Shown one piece after another: positions 24,645 to 37,200 of a stretch of DNA of 64,000 nt; position 1 is the first letter of the stretch, and each line of letters begins with the position of its first letter. The notes below the pieces were generated by a model. The model was not told the origin of the DNA and searched no databases. It saw nothing but the letters and a program-made list of their open reading frames with translations. Position numbers and translations under genes: made by a program. The stretch is from Lineus longissimus (taxonomy: Eukaryota > Nemertea > Pilidiophora > Heteronemertea > Lineidae). The stretch is from contig NC_088309.1 of the NCBI RefSeq assembly GCF_910592395.1, forward strand, positions 6,264,501-6,328,500. Direction: 5' to 3'.

Positions 24645-25339
24645 GTCGGTGATGAGGAGGGTTAACAGCACTGTTTAAATCTAAATTCTGAAGGCTCGTT
24701 GATTTCGCACTACCTGTTATATGGTTATATGGTTATACTTATGTCCGCAACGTCCTACGGAAGACGTAGGAGTGACAATTTAGGACCAGTCCGCACTTAC
24801 CTTGGGAGCATCTGTGCGGTTCTCATTCAAGCATTCATGCGATCTAAGGATGTGTCCGAAACAGCCGTTTTTCGCAGCAGAGCACAACCACCCGAATAAT
24901 ACTCAAGACAGATGCCAGAACTATAGTAGTTATAGCGGAAAATTACTGAAATATGGCAGATTGAAATCTGTCAGCCGGAAGAAAATATGAATTACATGTA
25001 TATACATGAACTGCACATGTCATTTGTACATGTATCTACATAAACCAGCTAAATTAGCACTGACACGCGAAAGTTGCCGATCGAAGCCGGGTAGGTCAGA
25101 TTAAGTTACACGAATCGTCAATAGGGGTCACTCCTCTCTCACAGTACATCAAGATCATTCACCCTTGTACATATACATGTAGAAGAAATGAGATCATTAC
25201 CGAATCCAACAAAATTATTCTCCTAATTATAAAAATTTCACGTATTAACGCTTAAATGCAAAAACGATGATGTAATGATGTGAAAATCAAAGACTGCACC
25301 TGTATTAAATTTTGAAATTTCAAATTGTGTACAACGCAC

Positions 25340-25520
25340 TGAATAGAAATTTCAACAATGCCATTGTGGAGCCAGATAGAATGTATAGGCCTTCCAAGTT
25401 TCAGCGGATTCGTATGCATAATTACACTGGCCTATGTGACATTGTGCATTTCTCCTTTCCTGGACCACAAGTAATTACGAACGCTATACCCCTTGTAGTG
25501 TAAAAAAAACTTTTTCTAAC
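25340..25520. repeat. Dispersed repeat, second copy
   Basis: Interrupted similarity to 7301-7500, same orientation. No coding capacity. Confidence 0.4.
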
Positions 25521-26089
25521 GCATGAAACCTATTGCCGTCTATTGATAGCCCACGGTAAGGTGCAACCATGGTTTCAGTGAGAGAACTGAATACGCTAAT
25601 ACGTTCAGTCCAATAGCTGGGACTAAATCGCCCATACCGGTTCAGGTTTTCTTCATTACTCATGTATCTACCATCCTTCGCTCTTAATTTGGATTATTGG
25701 AACTTTGATATACAGCGTAGTAACGTGTGTCGTACAGCGACCCTAATACTTCACATCCTGAACTTCAGTGTAACACTCGTCACTTAATAACCGAGCTTAT
25801 GTAACGTGTGCGAGGGGAGGACGACTGACTCTGCATGGTATCGCTGATGGTTACTTCACTGCTGGACGACATTAGTATTTTGTAAACTTTGGTCGCAATA
25901 TATTTTCAAGACAAGTTCTAGATGCTATGGCTTGAAAAGGCTGACGATGTTTCATTGGATTTAAGACAAGGATCATGCTCGTATTAATACAGTCAAGGTA
26001 AATTTCTTCTCTGAGGTACCGCTACGCATATCCCTCTGTCCTCTGAAGATGGATTCTTCGTCTTCTTTCAGTTTCTTCTTCGTTTCTTC

Positions 26090-26170
26090 TTCACCATCAT
26101 TAACATCATCATGGTATTCATCATCATCGTCATCATCATCAAGATCATGATCACCAAGGTCATCATGATC
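26090..26170. repeat. CAT/ATC microsatellite
   Basis: Imperfect CATCAT and ATCATC runs, broken by AAGATCATGATCACC. Confidence 0.75.
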
Positions 26171-26520
26171 ACGATTCATCGTTGTGCATTTATCTGGGAT
26201 ACATCGTAAAGTATACATCATCCTCAAATTCGTTTTTTTCTCACTCCCACGTCATATAAAAGGTATCGAGAGGAGTATACTGAAAACCACTGGTTATGCG
26301 AGGATGTAGGTGACAGATCACATGAGATTATCGACAGCAATTAACACCAGCTGGTCCACTACCAGTCTTTGATATCGATCTCCTGATAGCCAACAATTAT
26401 TACGATAGTCTATATCATTGGCCGACTCAATTTGATGTTGATTCATTTTTTGTTATTCTACATGTAGGCCATCAGGGGCGTTGTTTCGGTTGGATTACTG
26501 TCTAATAGAAACCATCATTT

Positions 26521-26810
26521 GCTGGGAGACGTGGAGACCAACAGTGCCGTTATATATTTATGACGTCCTCCGTTTAGATGGCAAATTGAAACCCGTCTAC
26601 TAATATTTGCTTGGATCGAGGAGACCAACAGTGCTACTATCTATATGAATTCATCCTTTTAGATGACAAATTGAACCCGTCTAACAATCTTTGCTGGGAC
26701 ACGATTAGACCAACAGTGCCGTTTTCCATATGACGTCCTCCGTTTTGATGGCAAATTGAACCCGTCTACTAATCTTGGCTGGGACTCGAGGAGGCCAACC
26801 AGTGCAACAA
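26521..26810. repeat. Tandem repeat, ~85-bp unit, about 3.3 copies
   Basis: Units begin with GCTGGGA or GCTTGGA at 26521, 26609, 26693 and 26778. Each contains GACCAACAGTGC, a CCGTTT.GATGGCAAATTGAA-like block and CCCGTCTA. It lies 240 bases upstream of the gene A start. Confidence 0.85.
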
Positions 26811-27052
26811 TCCGAATACTGGATTCTACTATCGTTCGTGTGTTATAATGTTTGACTCTACCGCCCATTCTTTCAGATTCTGATTCAGAGTTCAAAACCT
26901 TCATGAGATTTGGCGAATTGCGACGGAGCGGTTGAGCAGCTGCGGACCTACAATACTGAATTCGAGCCTTGACAGATTGAGTCCATTTTTGAGACATTTT
27001 CGTTTTTTTATACTACAGAACACTTATATCTGCTGAAGAAAATTGGTATGTG

Positions 27053-30000
27053 ATGGTTGCTGCAGTACGTTTCTCCGAGCTTATCACAGTCTGTGTAACT
27101 ATCTTCGGCTTGGCACAAGGTAAATCAACTCTTTGATCATTTGATATGCATGAATTGATGCACACCCTAACCCCGGGACTCTAACTGATCAAAGGTTGCC
27201 CACTAAGACCATAGCCAGTGCTACAGCGGATAAAGTTCAAGTCTTTAATAGCAAATACTCCTGCTTTCATACTTGAAGCATTTGCTTCATATCAAATGCG
27301 CATTATAGTTTTTATTCACCACGACTGATGAGTTTTCAATTTGAGTCCCAATCGTACACGCTTGGATGACATGAGTAACACCACACGAAGTCATTATTAA
27401 TACTTAATGTTAAACTGGATTAGTTTTGTTTTAAACAGTAGACGCATAGTGCATATTATAATGTAGTAAAATTTATACCGGCACGCACGAGCTCTTGTCC
27501 CCTTAATATTTTAGTGTTTCAACCATTTGATATATGTACATGTATTCTCAAATGATATAGAACTACTCAAATTAACAGAGTGGTCTTCCAAATATGGCGT
27601 TATCATTGTTAAGAGGGCGTCGCATGTATCCTGTAAAACGGCCATATTGTTTTCTAACCGATGTGTCACATGGCCAACACATGTATCTCATTTCCATGGC
27701 CGTAACTCCGGGGCGTAACTAACCCCCCACAAGAAGTCAATAAAAAAGTGTTTTTGGCCATGATTTTGACCGAAAAAATTCTTAAAATGTCATTATGTCC
27801 CTCCCCGAGATCCTTTTGCCTCCCCAACCCAATGCAATACATGCAAATGACTCTCGGAACCGAACCGTAAACAAGCTGGCAAGCTGGTCGATCATAGCGG
27901 CTGTTGCAGCCACAGCAGTGCAGCTTGAAGACTAATGATAAATGTACATGCCTGTGCTGTACAGCCAGTACTAGATTGTATAAGCTTGAATTAAATGAAT
28001 GTCTAATCGGTGAATGTGCACTTCGACAGCAATTTCTTAGAGTCGAACGCCTGGGGCCAAGCATCATGATCTCTGTTACTTTGATACACCGTGAAGGGTG
28101 AAGTAAAGGTGGCTCTTTATAAAGGGTCAGCAGATCCCGAGGGCTCGATCGTAGGACACGAACACGTTAGCCTTTCACGGACCAGCACAAACCGATTACA
28201 GAACCATGGTATTGGCAAATGCGTCAGTCTCTGGAGGGGTCGTTCATTTGTAGATACGAAATAATGCGTGCGAATACCAGATATTTCTCTGTCTTTTTTC
28301 CAGGCGTAAGTTACCATGTGACCATGTACATTGCTGATACACCGAATGCGGCCACGAAGTCTGAAGTCATCGTCTCCCTTATTGGTACTAAAGGTGAATC
28401 TGAGAAGAAATCTCTCGGTAGCGTATCAACTACAACCAGGTAAGATGACGTGGTATACAATTATACTAGCCCTAGTACAATTATTGCCCCCACAGTGTAG
28501 AAAACAGCTGGCAGTACACACATTAATGCACATTAAGGCTATTTTGGCAGAAGTAGACAGAAAGCGGCAATTACATTCTGGTATATCCACTCCAGAAGTA
28601 TAGATTTCAATCCGATCGCGAATACCGTCAAATAGGAGATACAATGTACTATAAGTACGTCATAGTCAAGTGGCCTATGACTTCATATCGGGGTGACGCA
28701 TGTTACCGTAGATATATTTTCCATTTCAGTACTATCATTACTTCGCCCAACCTAGGTTTCCTGAAGACATTGGTTACTGAAAAAAAACAGTCGGGTATCT
28801 TCAACGATGATAACTTACAGTTTTTAAAGGTTGGTTGCTTATCGCGGGATCGCTATAACAGTCAATTCGGCCATAGTGCTGAGGGCGCTGTGAGCTTTTT
28901 GAAATATCTCCGCATTTTTGCACGATATTCAGGAAAGCGACTGAACAAGTCACACATCTCAGGTGCTTATTTCATGCGACAAATTGGCAACACATGCTAG
29001 AAGCAAGTTTCGAAACATACGGATGTTGGGTAATGAAGCGCCAAGCAAATAAGCGCCGAATTTTTGTCGATGCGACCTGCGCCGGAATCATGACCAACGG
29101 TTGTGGTTGTGGTTGGATTGCGTCCGCCGACTGGTTACATGTAAACTCGCAGGTTGTTACAGCCACTAAGATTGATCGCTCAGTGGCGCGGCGCTCATGA
29201 TCTCTCATATCTAAAATTTGAGATAACTAAAGAAATAGGTAAATGTATATAATGAATTGGCTACATGATAACAGACAGCTAAACTATAACTTTTTTGTGA
29301 AGAGGAGATTGACGTTACTAATTCCTCTGATTTTCAGGTGACCGTCAAAAGTGATGAAGAAGCACACACCTATGCATTCCTCTGTCCGCATCCGTACTGT
29401 ACTATCAAATGGCCAAACCTCATGGTGAAGCTGCACGGAGGAGGTAGGAGACCATGCAAATTCCTTCAAGTTTACTCTATCAGCTCACATTTTTTAGAAA
29501 TAACATTTCTGGGCGATGATACTGAAAACGACGGTGCGCAAACGAGTGGCCGCGGCTCCACCTATACTTTAGTTCATTTCACGAAAAATCGATTCTTAGG
29601 GATTTCGCACAGAAAATATTATGCGTACACATTTCATCTAAATGTGAAAACTTCGATGTCCACAGTATCAGAAAATAGGATTGTAAATTTTTTTTCTTGC
29701 TTTTATGTTCTAATGCATGTTCAAGCGGCTGACCTTTTTCATAATCTCCATATAGTTGACGGTCAATGGTCAAAGTGGACAAGCTGGAGATGTGAATGCG
29801 CGAGAAACACTAATCGTCGAACACGTTACCGGAAGTGTGACAACCCAGCTCCTTACTTCACTGGCGCAGCCTGTGTCGGAAGTAATGTCGATACGATTAT
29901 AAGTGGATGTTACGCAGGTAAATGGATATTAGTCGTTTATATACTTGTAGATACATGCATATCTTTACATCTCACACAATGCGTACTTGTTTTTCTGCCC

Positions 30001-30618
30001 CCCCCCCCCCCCCCCCACCCCACCCAACATGCCTACAACCAAACTGATGCAAATCTGAGACTTGGGCGTCAGATGCTTTTGTGGTATGCTCTTCCAGAGA
30101 AAATCACCAAGTTCATCAAGTTTCAAAATGGCATTTTAAGCATTGTGATTCCAAACTTGAGGATAAAGCTTGCTCACGATAATGATTACCTGGTAAACTC
30201 TATTCCACCTTGCAGAGTGCAGACCTTTTTATACTACTAAGACTCCGAAACCGGTAATCACGACATCAACTTCTTCCTCATCGTCTACATCGACAACGGA
30301 AAAGGGCCCGACAACGTCAAGCCGCCAAAGTCGCACCAATTCATGCAACGTTTTGATTATAGGTAGGTATACCAGCGTCATACATGGTGCCAAGTGATCG
30401 ATGAAATGGTGCAGTCGGGGTCGACTGAGTCGTCATTTGTAGGCCTGTGAGCCTGTCAGAGCAAATTGTGGGGTCGGGGGTGTCATGGCGTTCATACATT
30501 GACCATTCACACATTGACCATAGACTGGCAATGTAATTTGAATACGACATTTATTTTCTCTGTATCTTTCATTACAGGAGCTGTTGTCGTCACATATATG
30601 CTGACTTGGCAAAGCTAG
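27053..30618 (+). CDS. PLAT-TSP1 surface protein A, without cytoplasmic tail
   Basis: Seven exons: 27053-27119, 28304-28439, 28730-28829, 29338-29443, 29756-29917, 30216-30362, 30578-30618. Phases (1,2,0,1,1,1) agree throughout and give 252 residues. Signal peptide about 1-23. PLAT (lipoxygenase-homology) domain about 25-130: YHVTMYIAD, TIITSPNLG, FLKVTV, YAFLCP. Thrombospondin type 1 repeat 137-188 starting DGQWSKWTSW, with the CDNPAPYF block and cysteine pairs. Ser/Thr stalk about 191-232. The last ~18 residues (NVLIIGAVVVTYMLTWQS) are hydrophobic and end the protein. That end could be a GPI-attachment signal or a tail-less membrane anchor. Exon 6 uses the acceptor CACCTTGCAG, chosen because it keeps the frame and gives ECRPF, matching VCKPP in gene B. 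PLAT domains usually bind lipids or proteins, and TSP1 repeats bind matrix or glycans. The actual role is unknown. Confidence 0.8.
29998..30017. repeat. Poly-C tract in gene A intron 5
   Basis: A run of about 19 C, then CACCCCACCC. Length may be unreliable in sequencing. Confidence 0.9.
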
Positions 30619-30706
30619 CGTAAAAAATGAGGAAGTCTGTTTTTTTGCTCAAGAAAATCAAATAACTGTGATCAACATTTCGTATCAACCTTTCCAAGGA
30701 AACGAC

Positions 30707-30712
30707 AATAAA
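30707..30712 (+). terminator. Polyadenylation signal of gene A
   Basis: AATAAA 89 bases after the gene A stop, which supports the short gene end. Confidence 0.65.
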
Positions 30713-30744
30713 CCAAGGCAGCATCTTGTGCAATGATGCACTCT

Positions 30745-30790
30745 TAGAAATAAGGTTTTTGAGGTTCTGAAGAACCTTTTAGAGTTTTTC
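30745..30790. repeat. Single arm of the AAATAA-GGTTTTTGAGGTTCT repeat family
   Basis: CTCTTAGAAATAAGGTTTTT followed by GAGGTTCTGAAGAACC, closely matching the arms at 23485-23665. Confidence 0.45.
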
Positions 30791-32479
30791 TTTCCCATAC
30801 AAAACTTCTGGCTCGACTTACTATCTCGAGCGCTCGACTTATATCTCGATTTATAATTATAACTTGCCCGCTAGACATCATGTCGAGTGCTCGAGTCATA
30901 AAAAAACTTATTCGGACATTCAGAAATGAAGTATGATGGCCTTTCCAAGCCACCGTAGAAACAGCATCGAGACCGCATCGACACTATCACAGAGTAGATT
31001 GATTGTTAGCAGCTGCATTTAATGAATCGTAAACCATCAGCGATCCAGACAAAGTCCTTTCACCACACTAGACGACCCGTCACATTTATTGATTATACCA
31101 GTGTTGCTTTTGATGACCGGTTGCTAGGGAATTCCACGATCCGTCTACGGTTTTGACACCAGTGCAATAACAACCTTTCCGGGCAGGCCGATGAGGAAGT
31201 TTAGCAATGAATATTCGCCTTTGAATTACATTCCGGACGCATATAGATCCAATTATGATGACGCAATCGACTGCCCAGGAGTCTACCTTGAATGAGCTGC
31301 AGAGGGGACAAAACAATATCTGTAACGGATGAACTAGCTCTGCATGAGAACGAAAAAATTGAAAACGTGTCGCCATTTGAGGCTTAAATATTGATTTTAT
31401 GAAAATATCGATATGGTTCTGTGTGAGCCATATTTATACCTAACGTACATTATGTATGATAAGCCAACACAGTCTTTAATAAATATTTTGCATTGTGTAC
31501 ATAAATGTTTTCTTTAAACTTTATTATACGAGGTGGTGAGAACCAGTCTATTAAGAGATAATACGGTCAAAAATGAGTTAAGTGCATGTACCAACCTCTG
31601 ACACTTAAAACCGAGAGAGCCTTATTGGTGTAGCTTCATCCGTTTACTCATAGATGGCCGCACTCCACTTTCCTTTTCCATTGAGAGTGACAGATTTTAC
31701 AGAACGTCTATAAGACTGGGAGTCGATGGTGCAAGGTTTTTAATGTTCCTTTTACCCTGTGCCTTCCAAAAATAATCTCAGGGAAAGTTCTTTGACTTAG
31801 CAATTTAGTCGATTAGTTGGCAATCACTGAAGGATGGGACAATGAAGAGAAACAATCTTCTCACGCGAAGGCGCGAGATCGGAAGAGAAAAACGCCAGCC
31901 CAAAATAAGTCATTGTGTATAACAGTGAAACTGCAGATATTCAGCAATAAACATCGATCCAGTGAATGGACAACTTAAACATTAAGCGAATTATCGTTAA
32001 ATGCACCCCACGACAAGTTTGAATAAACATCGGAAAACAAATGAATTAGGCTAACTAAATTTTCAAATAAAGTAGTTCTCTATCAATAGATGTCCCAGTT
32101 CAAGACATTATTTGGTAATCGCACCTAGCACAGGCCTACTGTGTATGCCGATCCAAAACCAATATTGTCTCCGCTCTGAAACGCGCAGAGGTCACTCAAG
32201 CATCGCCGCGGGCTAGGACTAATATGAATATCGCGAGATCTGATATGGTGAGATTCCTTCATGGATGACTGTCACTGTATACACACACGCTTAGCAACGC
32301 GATTGTAAACTATCTATCATATGAGCAATGTAGTGTATGTCACCAGAACATCACACACACACATGTCACCAACGGCCGCCCAATGCTTGGAACGTATTAA
32401 ACTAAGTTTTACGATTTTATCCTGGGCTTGAGATTTCGATTTTATTGGTTGACAATGATACGTCTCACATCATTTCCCA

Positions 32480-32560
32480 CTAGATGTTGCATCCAAAGTG
32501 TTATTTGGTCTCTATAGAAACTGACTGGCATAATCTAATGGTGAAACTTGCCGTATTGAG
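32480..32560 (+). pseudogene. Possible relic of a PLAT exon 4
   Basis: One frame reads MLHPKCY, then DWHNLMVKL. This resembles PHPYC and KWPNLMVKL at the end of gene A exon 4. No good donor follows. The match is short and may be chance. Confidence 0.25.
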
Positions 32561-32840
32561 CGCATTATTGTGTGGGACATTGGACACGGTGGATGAAATG
32601 TACATCAAGTGCTTAACGTAATTGATTGAGGCATACTGGATATGGTATTGAAGTTAGGTAAGTGGTCCGTTGGGAGAAATTATGTTGTTAGACGTAGTAA
32701 TATTGACACCGAATATCAGACCTCTTAAAGAAGATATTAGATAGCAAATCCTCTACCCATAATGCTTAGAATAGACAATGTCGTGGGAGATGGGGCCCGT
32801 GTTTCTGGAATAACCTCCAAAAATAAAATTTTGGCCGGGT

Positions 32841-33069
32841 CTATTTGGCAAGCCGCTGGCCGAATAGGCATCTTTTTTTTGTCCTGTTTGGAGAGCCGCT
32901 TGCCAAACAGCACTAAAAAGCCACCCTGTTCGGCCAGTCGGGCTTGCCAAACAGGTAAAAAATCTACCCTGTTTAGCGAGCTGGCGACTTTACTTTAATA
33001 TTAATGAGTTCGGCTCTCCATTCAGGACAAGAAAAAGTCGCTGTTTGGTAAGCCGGGCTTGCCAAATAG
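32841..33069. repeat. Cluster of palindromic CTGTTTGG...CCAAACAG motifs
   Basis: Motifs at 32841-32867, 32884-32910, 32926-32954, 32969-~32990 (half) and 33041-33069. Each full copy is 27-29 bp with arms CTGTTTGG or CTATTTGG and CCAAACAG or CCGAATAG around an AGCCG..CTTG centre, so each can form a stem-loop in either strand. Spacing is irregular and the sequence between copies is unrelated. Confidence 0.8.
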
Positions 33070-33264
33070 TCACTTCCTAAAATTTTCTCTCTCATTTTAA
33101 GGCCCACGCGCTTTGGCTGTATTCAGTGCATTTCCAATGGCTGACATATGGCTTACTCATATACCGGTAGTGATTTTCAACAACATCAATTAAAATAAAA
33201 CAAATAATCGCGTTTCTTACTCGAATATCAACCAACAGCTGGCCATTTTTATTTAATATAAGTG

Positions 33265-33675
33265 GGTTTAAGGGTTGACCATTCAATTTTGGCTAGAACT
33301 TGAAATCCTAGTGAACTTTGAGATGGGGGTTAAGGGTTTTGGTGAGATACCATGACCTCTTGAGCTTGCATAACTTATGTGTCAAAAGCAAGGTCTGATT
33401 TGGACGACTTTTTGGTAAGCCAGTAGATAACTTGGTTGATCCCCGTCATCCGTCTTTCACTTCGTGTGTTTATACACCTTCTCTACATATCTAGAGATAT
33501 GTAACTTAGACATTTGTCACTGAAAGAATTCTTATTGTGGCAATTTTGCATTCATAGATAAAAGTGTCCCAATATTATTAGGATGGTAAGCTATATTCAT
33601 CGACCTGACTTGACTGTATCGATATGAATATAAATGACCTCAAAATTGAATGGTGGCCCACTGATTGTGTGGTTG
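33265..33675. mobile_element. Possible MITE with ACCATTCAATTTTG inverted ends
   Basis: GTGGG...ACCATTCAATTTTG near 33267-33292 is mirrored by CAAAATTGAATGGT...CCCAC near 33642-33662. The interior of about 350 bp is non-coding. Target duplication is not clear. Confidence 0.45.
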
Positions 33676-34287
33676 AATTCTCATATTACACAGTAGGGAA
33701 TGTCACGGAAATACTTATCTGTACTGGGCACGAGTGCGCGGGCACGGATAGTCACATCTAGTAAACACTCAACATAAACTATTATGTGTCTGTACATTTT
33801 CATTGATATGGCACGTATTACAGTTGAACCTCACAAACAAATATCTACAGTATCTTTAAACAGAGTACCGTTTATTTCTTGCACGTGTAATTAGCTTCTT
33901 CAGCTCTGATTGCATTTTTCGTACATGTCCATCTTTAGCCTATAGGGCGTATCTACCGAACTTCAGCCGTTTTTCAAGAAACTTCTTCTCCTTGAGAAGA
34001 TATCCTCCTCTTCTGAACTCGACACATTCTCCAAGATTGTAGCAGGGGACACTGAAGAAAAACCAAAACCGGCGAAATTAAGATCACAGTTTCGTTTCAG
34101 GTCATCTTCTCACAATGGGTACTGTTGGACAGCAATGACATGAAGACTGTCATGCAGTTTGAGAGCTAGTTTTGGCATCGTCTCCATGATCGATCAAAAG
34201 ACCTGTATACTGTCTAACATTTGGCACTCACTCCATTTCAGATGGATATACACGTAAATTGTTCTGAACTGTACCGGTGACACAAGT

Positions 34288-37200
34288 ATGAAGGACTTCG
34301 GTCTCTTACGCCTCCCTTTGGTTATATTCATGGTGCTACAAGCCACCCGATGGAAACTCGTGCAAGGTTGGTGGTTAAGTTCGTCAATTTATTTTGTCAT
34401 ACATGTAGTCATTCAGAATTCAATAATGGCTTTTGGAGAAAAAGCTATCCGCGGGGGGGGGGGGGGGTAGAAAGTGAGAGAGGCAGAGAGGGAGGGGGAG
34501 AGAGGGAGGCTTTTCCATTCGACAGATATAAAACACGATTGAGGTGTAGTATAGGAAACGCAGATTGGCAGAATGGTGCAGTGCAAATAACGTATTCCCT
34601 GCGCAGTATATACATGGATGAATTATTTCGCCGATTCCACATTTTAACCAACTCGGCCAATGTTTATGTGTGTTGATTTTATTGTCTTTCAGGCGTTGAT
34701 TACAAAGTCACACTCTTCGTAGGCCCTGGTCAATCAGCAGGTACCACAGCCGAGGTTTTCGGTCAACTCACAGGGACGCTAGATACCACTGCCTCCACTT
34801 CATTCGGGTCGACGTGGTTGAAAGGATCGTAAGTTGCGAGCTCGAAGTTTTTTTCAATTATCTTTTCCGGAGAAGTCATACACAATTGACGTAGTGCAGT
34901 TATTACGAATGCGAATTTGCTGAAACTTAGTATTTTTATCATTTTTTATATCAGTCTAGACAACAGCAATGCTAAAATTTATATTGAGTACGTGTTCACG
35001 CGATTGGAAATTTTCAATCTGAACTCTAAGGTTTATAGGCCTACCGCATTTTATGTTATTCTTTAACATCAGAAACCATCCTTAATTACAGTTCCACATC
35101 ACACATCATCACCAATTCGAGGCCCATCGGCCAAATAAAGTCAGTAGTCATACAGAAACGACCGACGGGCTTTGGAGGCGACGATGGGTTACAGCTTACC
35201 AAAGTACGTATATTAAACCAAAAAGAACCCCACTCCTAGTGAGAGCATCACTATGACCACTACACCGTGCAAACGAGCAATTCAAATTGCCGCCAATTAA
35301 CGCGACTTTTATCGGCGCAGATCATCGTAGGTACCTGCTACAAGAATACCGCAGCAGCCGAGAGATCTTTCCGGCGCATAGTGCAGTGATTAAAATCGCA
35401 ATCGCTCGTTTACAAGGCGTTATTGATCTGAGCATGAAGGGCACACAAATTGGCGGGGCAAGACTACACTCTGGAGGCCCTACCCAATAGAATATCGAAA
35501 ATTTCAATTTAATCAAGAGCTAAATATTCACGTTCATGGCATCATTTAAGAATTGTAGAAATATTATGTTATATATTATATCTAATATTCATCGTGGTTT
35601 GTATTATACCGGAATATGCCCATTATAATGCATTTTTTGGTTGTGCCATTAATTGCAGTTTGTCTAATTAGCCCGGACAGGTCGGCTATCTAAGGGTATG
35701 TGTGTGACAGACCCTTCTAATTGGGTCAGGTTATAGAAACTATAGACAGTTATTCATCAATCCAAAAATTTCCTTCAATTTCCTTTATTTCCCACAGTGC
35801 GTGCTAATCTTGACTAATAGGGCCGTTTAGACGACAGGCGAAAAGACCGCATTCGGATCGAATCTGGATGAATCCGGATTAAAACCACCCAAGGCGATGG
35901 TACCTTTTTAGTCCGGATGCAACCACATTGATCCGGATCTTTTTGCGTTTACACGACGAAAAATTAATCCGGATTCGGGACGCATCCGGATTTTTTCGCG
36001 TCGTCTAAACGGCCCTATAGTTGTTACAGGTGACCGTAGAAAGCACTGCCATGTCTAGTGTGGCGACATTCCATTGTCCAACTTTGCAATATCCGATTCC
36101 TGAATCTTGTCACAAGCGCTAATCTTCTCTGATTGTTACAGGTGACCGTAGAAAGCACTGCCATGTCTAGTGTGGCGACATTACATTGTCCAACTTTGCA
36201 ATATCCGATTCCTGAATCTTGTCACAAGCGCTAATCTTCTCTGATTGTTACAGGTGACCGTAGAAAGCACTGCCATGTCTAGTGTGGCGACATTCCAGTG
36301 TCCAAATATTTGCAATATCCGATTCCCAAATCTTCTCACAAGACTTCACTCATCAGGTAAGCCACAAGTGTGGTGAAACAGCTTTTAGGATAACACAAAA
36401 CATGCATCCGGCCCGATAGTTTTATCAGAGAAATGGGGAAAAAAACGAATTAAATCTTTGTCACCGGGTATAGAAAAGCTTTTTTTCATTTTCCTTTTAA
36501 ACCTCTCTATCGGGTGCATCTTCGCTGAAAAACCATACAGTTTTTTAAACGAGGTTTAGAATGATCAAACCAGTGTCGATGTCGTGTATGCTCGTCAATC
36601 TGTAGAAATGTTACCAAGGAAAACAAACTAACGGTAAACAATTCAAATTTTGTCTCCTATCAGTGACATGATGACGGAAGTGAGCCTGCACGAACTCAAA
36701 ACCGGACAGGGTCAAAGTTCTTGACATGGCTGTCGCTTGGTTGCCCGAGCTCAGTCCACGAAAAGTTTAGTTTCTCGTCCTTGCAACTTCTCACTGAAGA
36801 AAGAACAATTTAACCAAAACCATTTATTGAATGTAGAGAATGAACGACTTCACAAAGCAATGTAGGGTTGATATGTCGGTCACTATTCTATCAAGTGAGT
36901 GAGAAAACAGGCGATTCGAGCCGGAACAGCCTACAGGTCTGCAAGAAAAGAGAAGTCCAATTCACAGTATGATGACTGAAGTGATAACAGCTGTGAACTA
37001 GTAATAAGAAGTTGAAAAAAGGCACTTTACTGTTGGCGTTTGAGAGAGAGATGACACAACCTAAGATGCAATTCCTTTTTTAGTCGACGGCAACTGGAGT
37101 GATTGGACAGTGGACTGCTCTTGCAAGAGTTCCAACGATGCTGTTGAATCCCGAACCTGCTCAAATCCTGCTCCATATTTCGGAGGAAAAGATTGCGTTG

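Larger units (their letters stand above)
24645..27052. other. Divergent intergenic region
   Basis: Separates the ODC-like gene (-) from PLAT-TSP1 gene A (+), so both promoters should be here. It holds the second copy of the dispersed repeat (25340-25520), a CAT/ATC microsatellite (about 26090-26170) and an ~85-bp tandem repeat (26521-26810). No coding exon recognised. Confidence 0.5.
30713..34287. other. Intergenic region between PLAT-TSP1 genes A and B
   Basis: Contains a repeat arm (30745-30790), a CA-rich patch near 32281-32370, a possible decayed PLAT exon (about 32480-32560), a cluster of palindromes (32841-33069) and an inverted-repeat element (about 33265-33675). No intact coding exon seen. 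Confidence 0.5.

Noticed and set aside
26659-26997. 112-residue minus-strand frame
   Set aside because: Its C-terminal half lies in the ~85-bp tandem repeat. No recognised domain.
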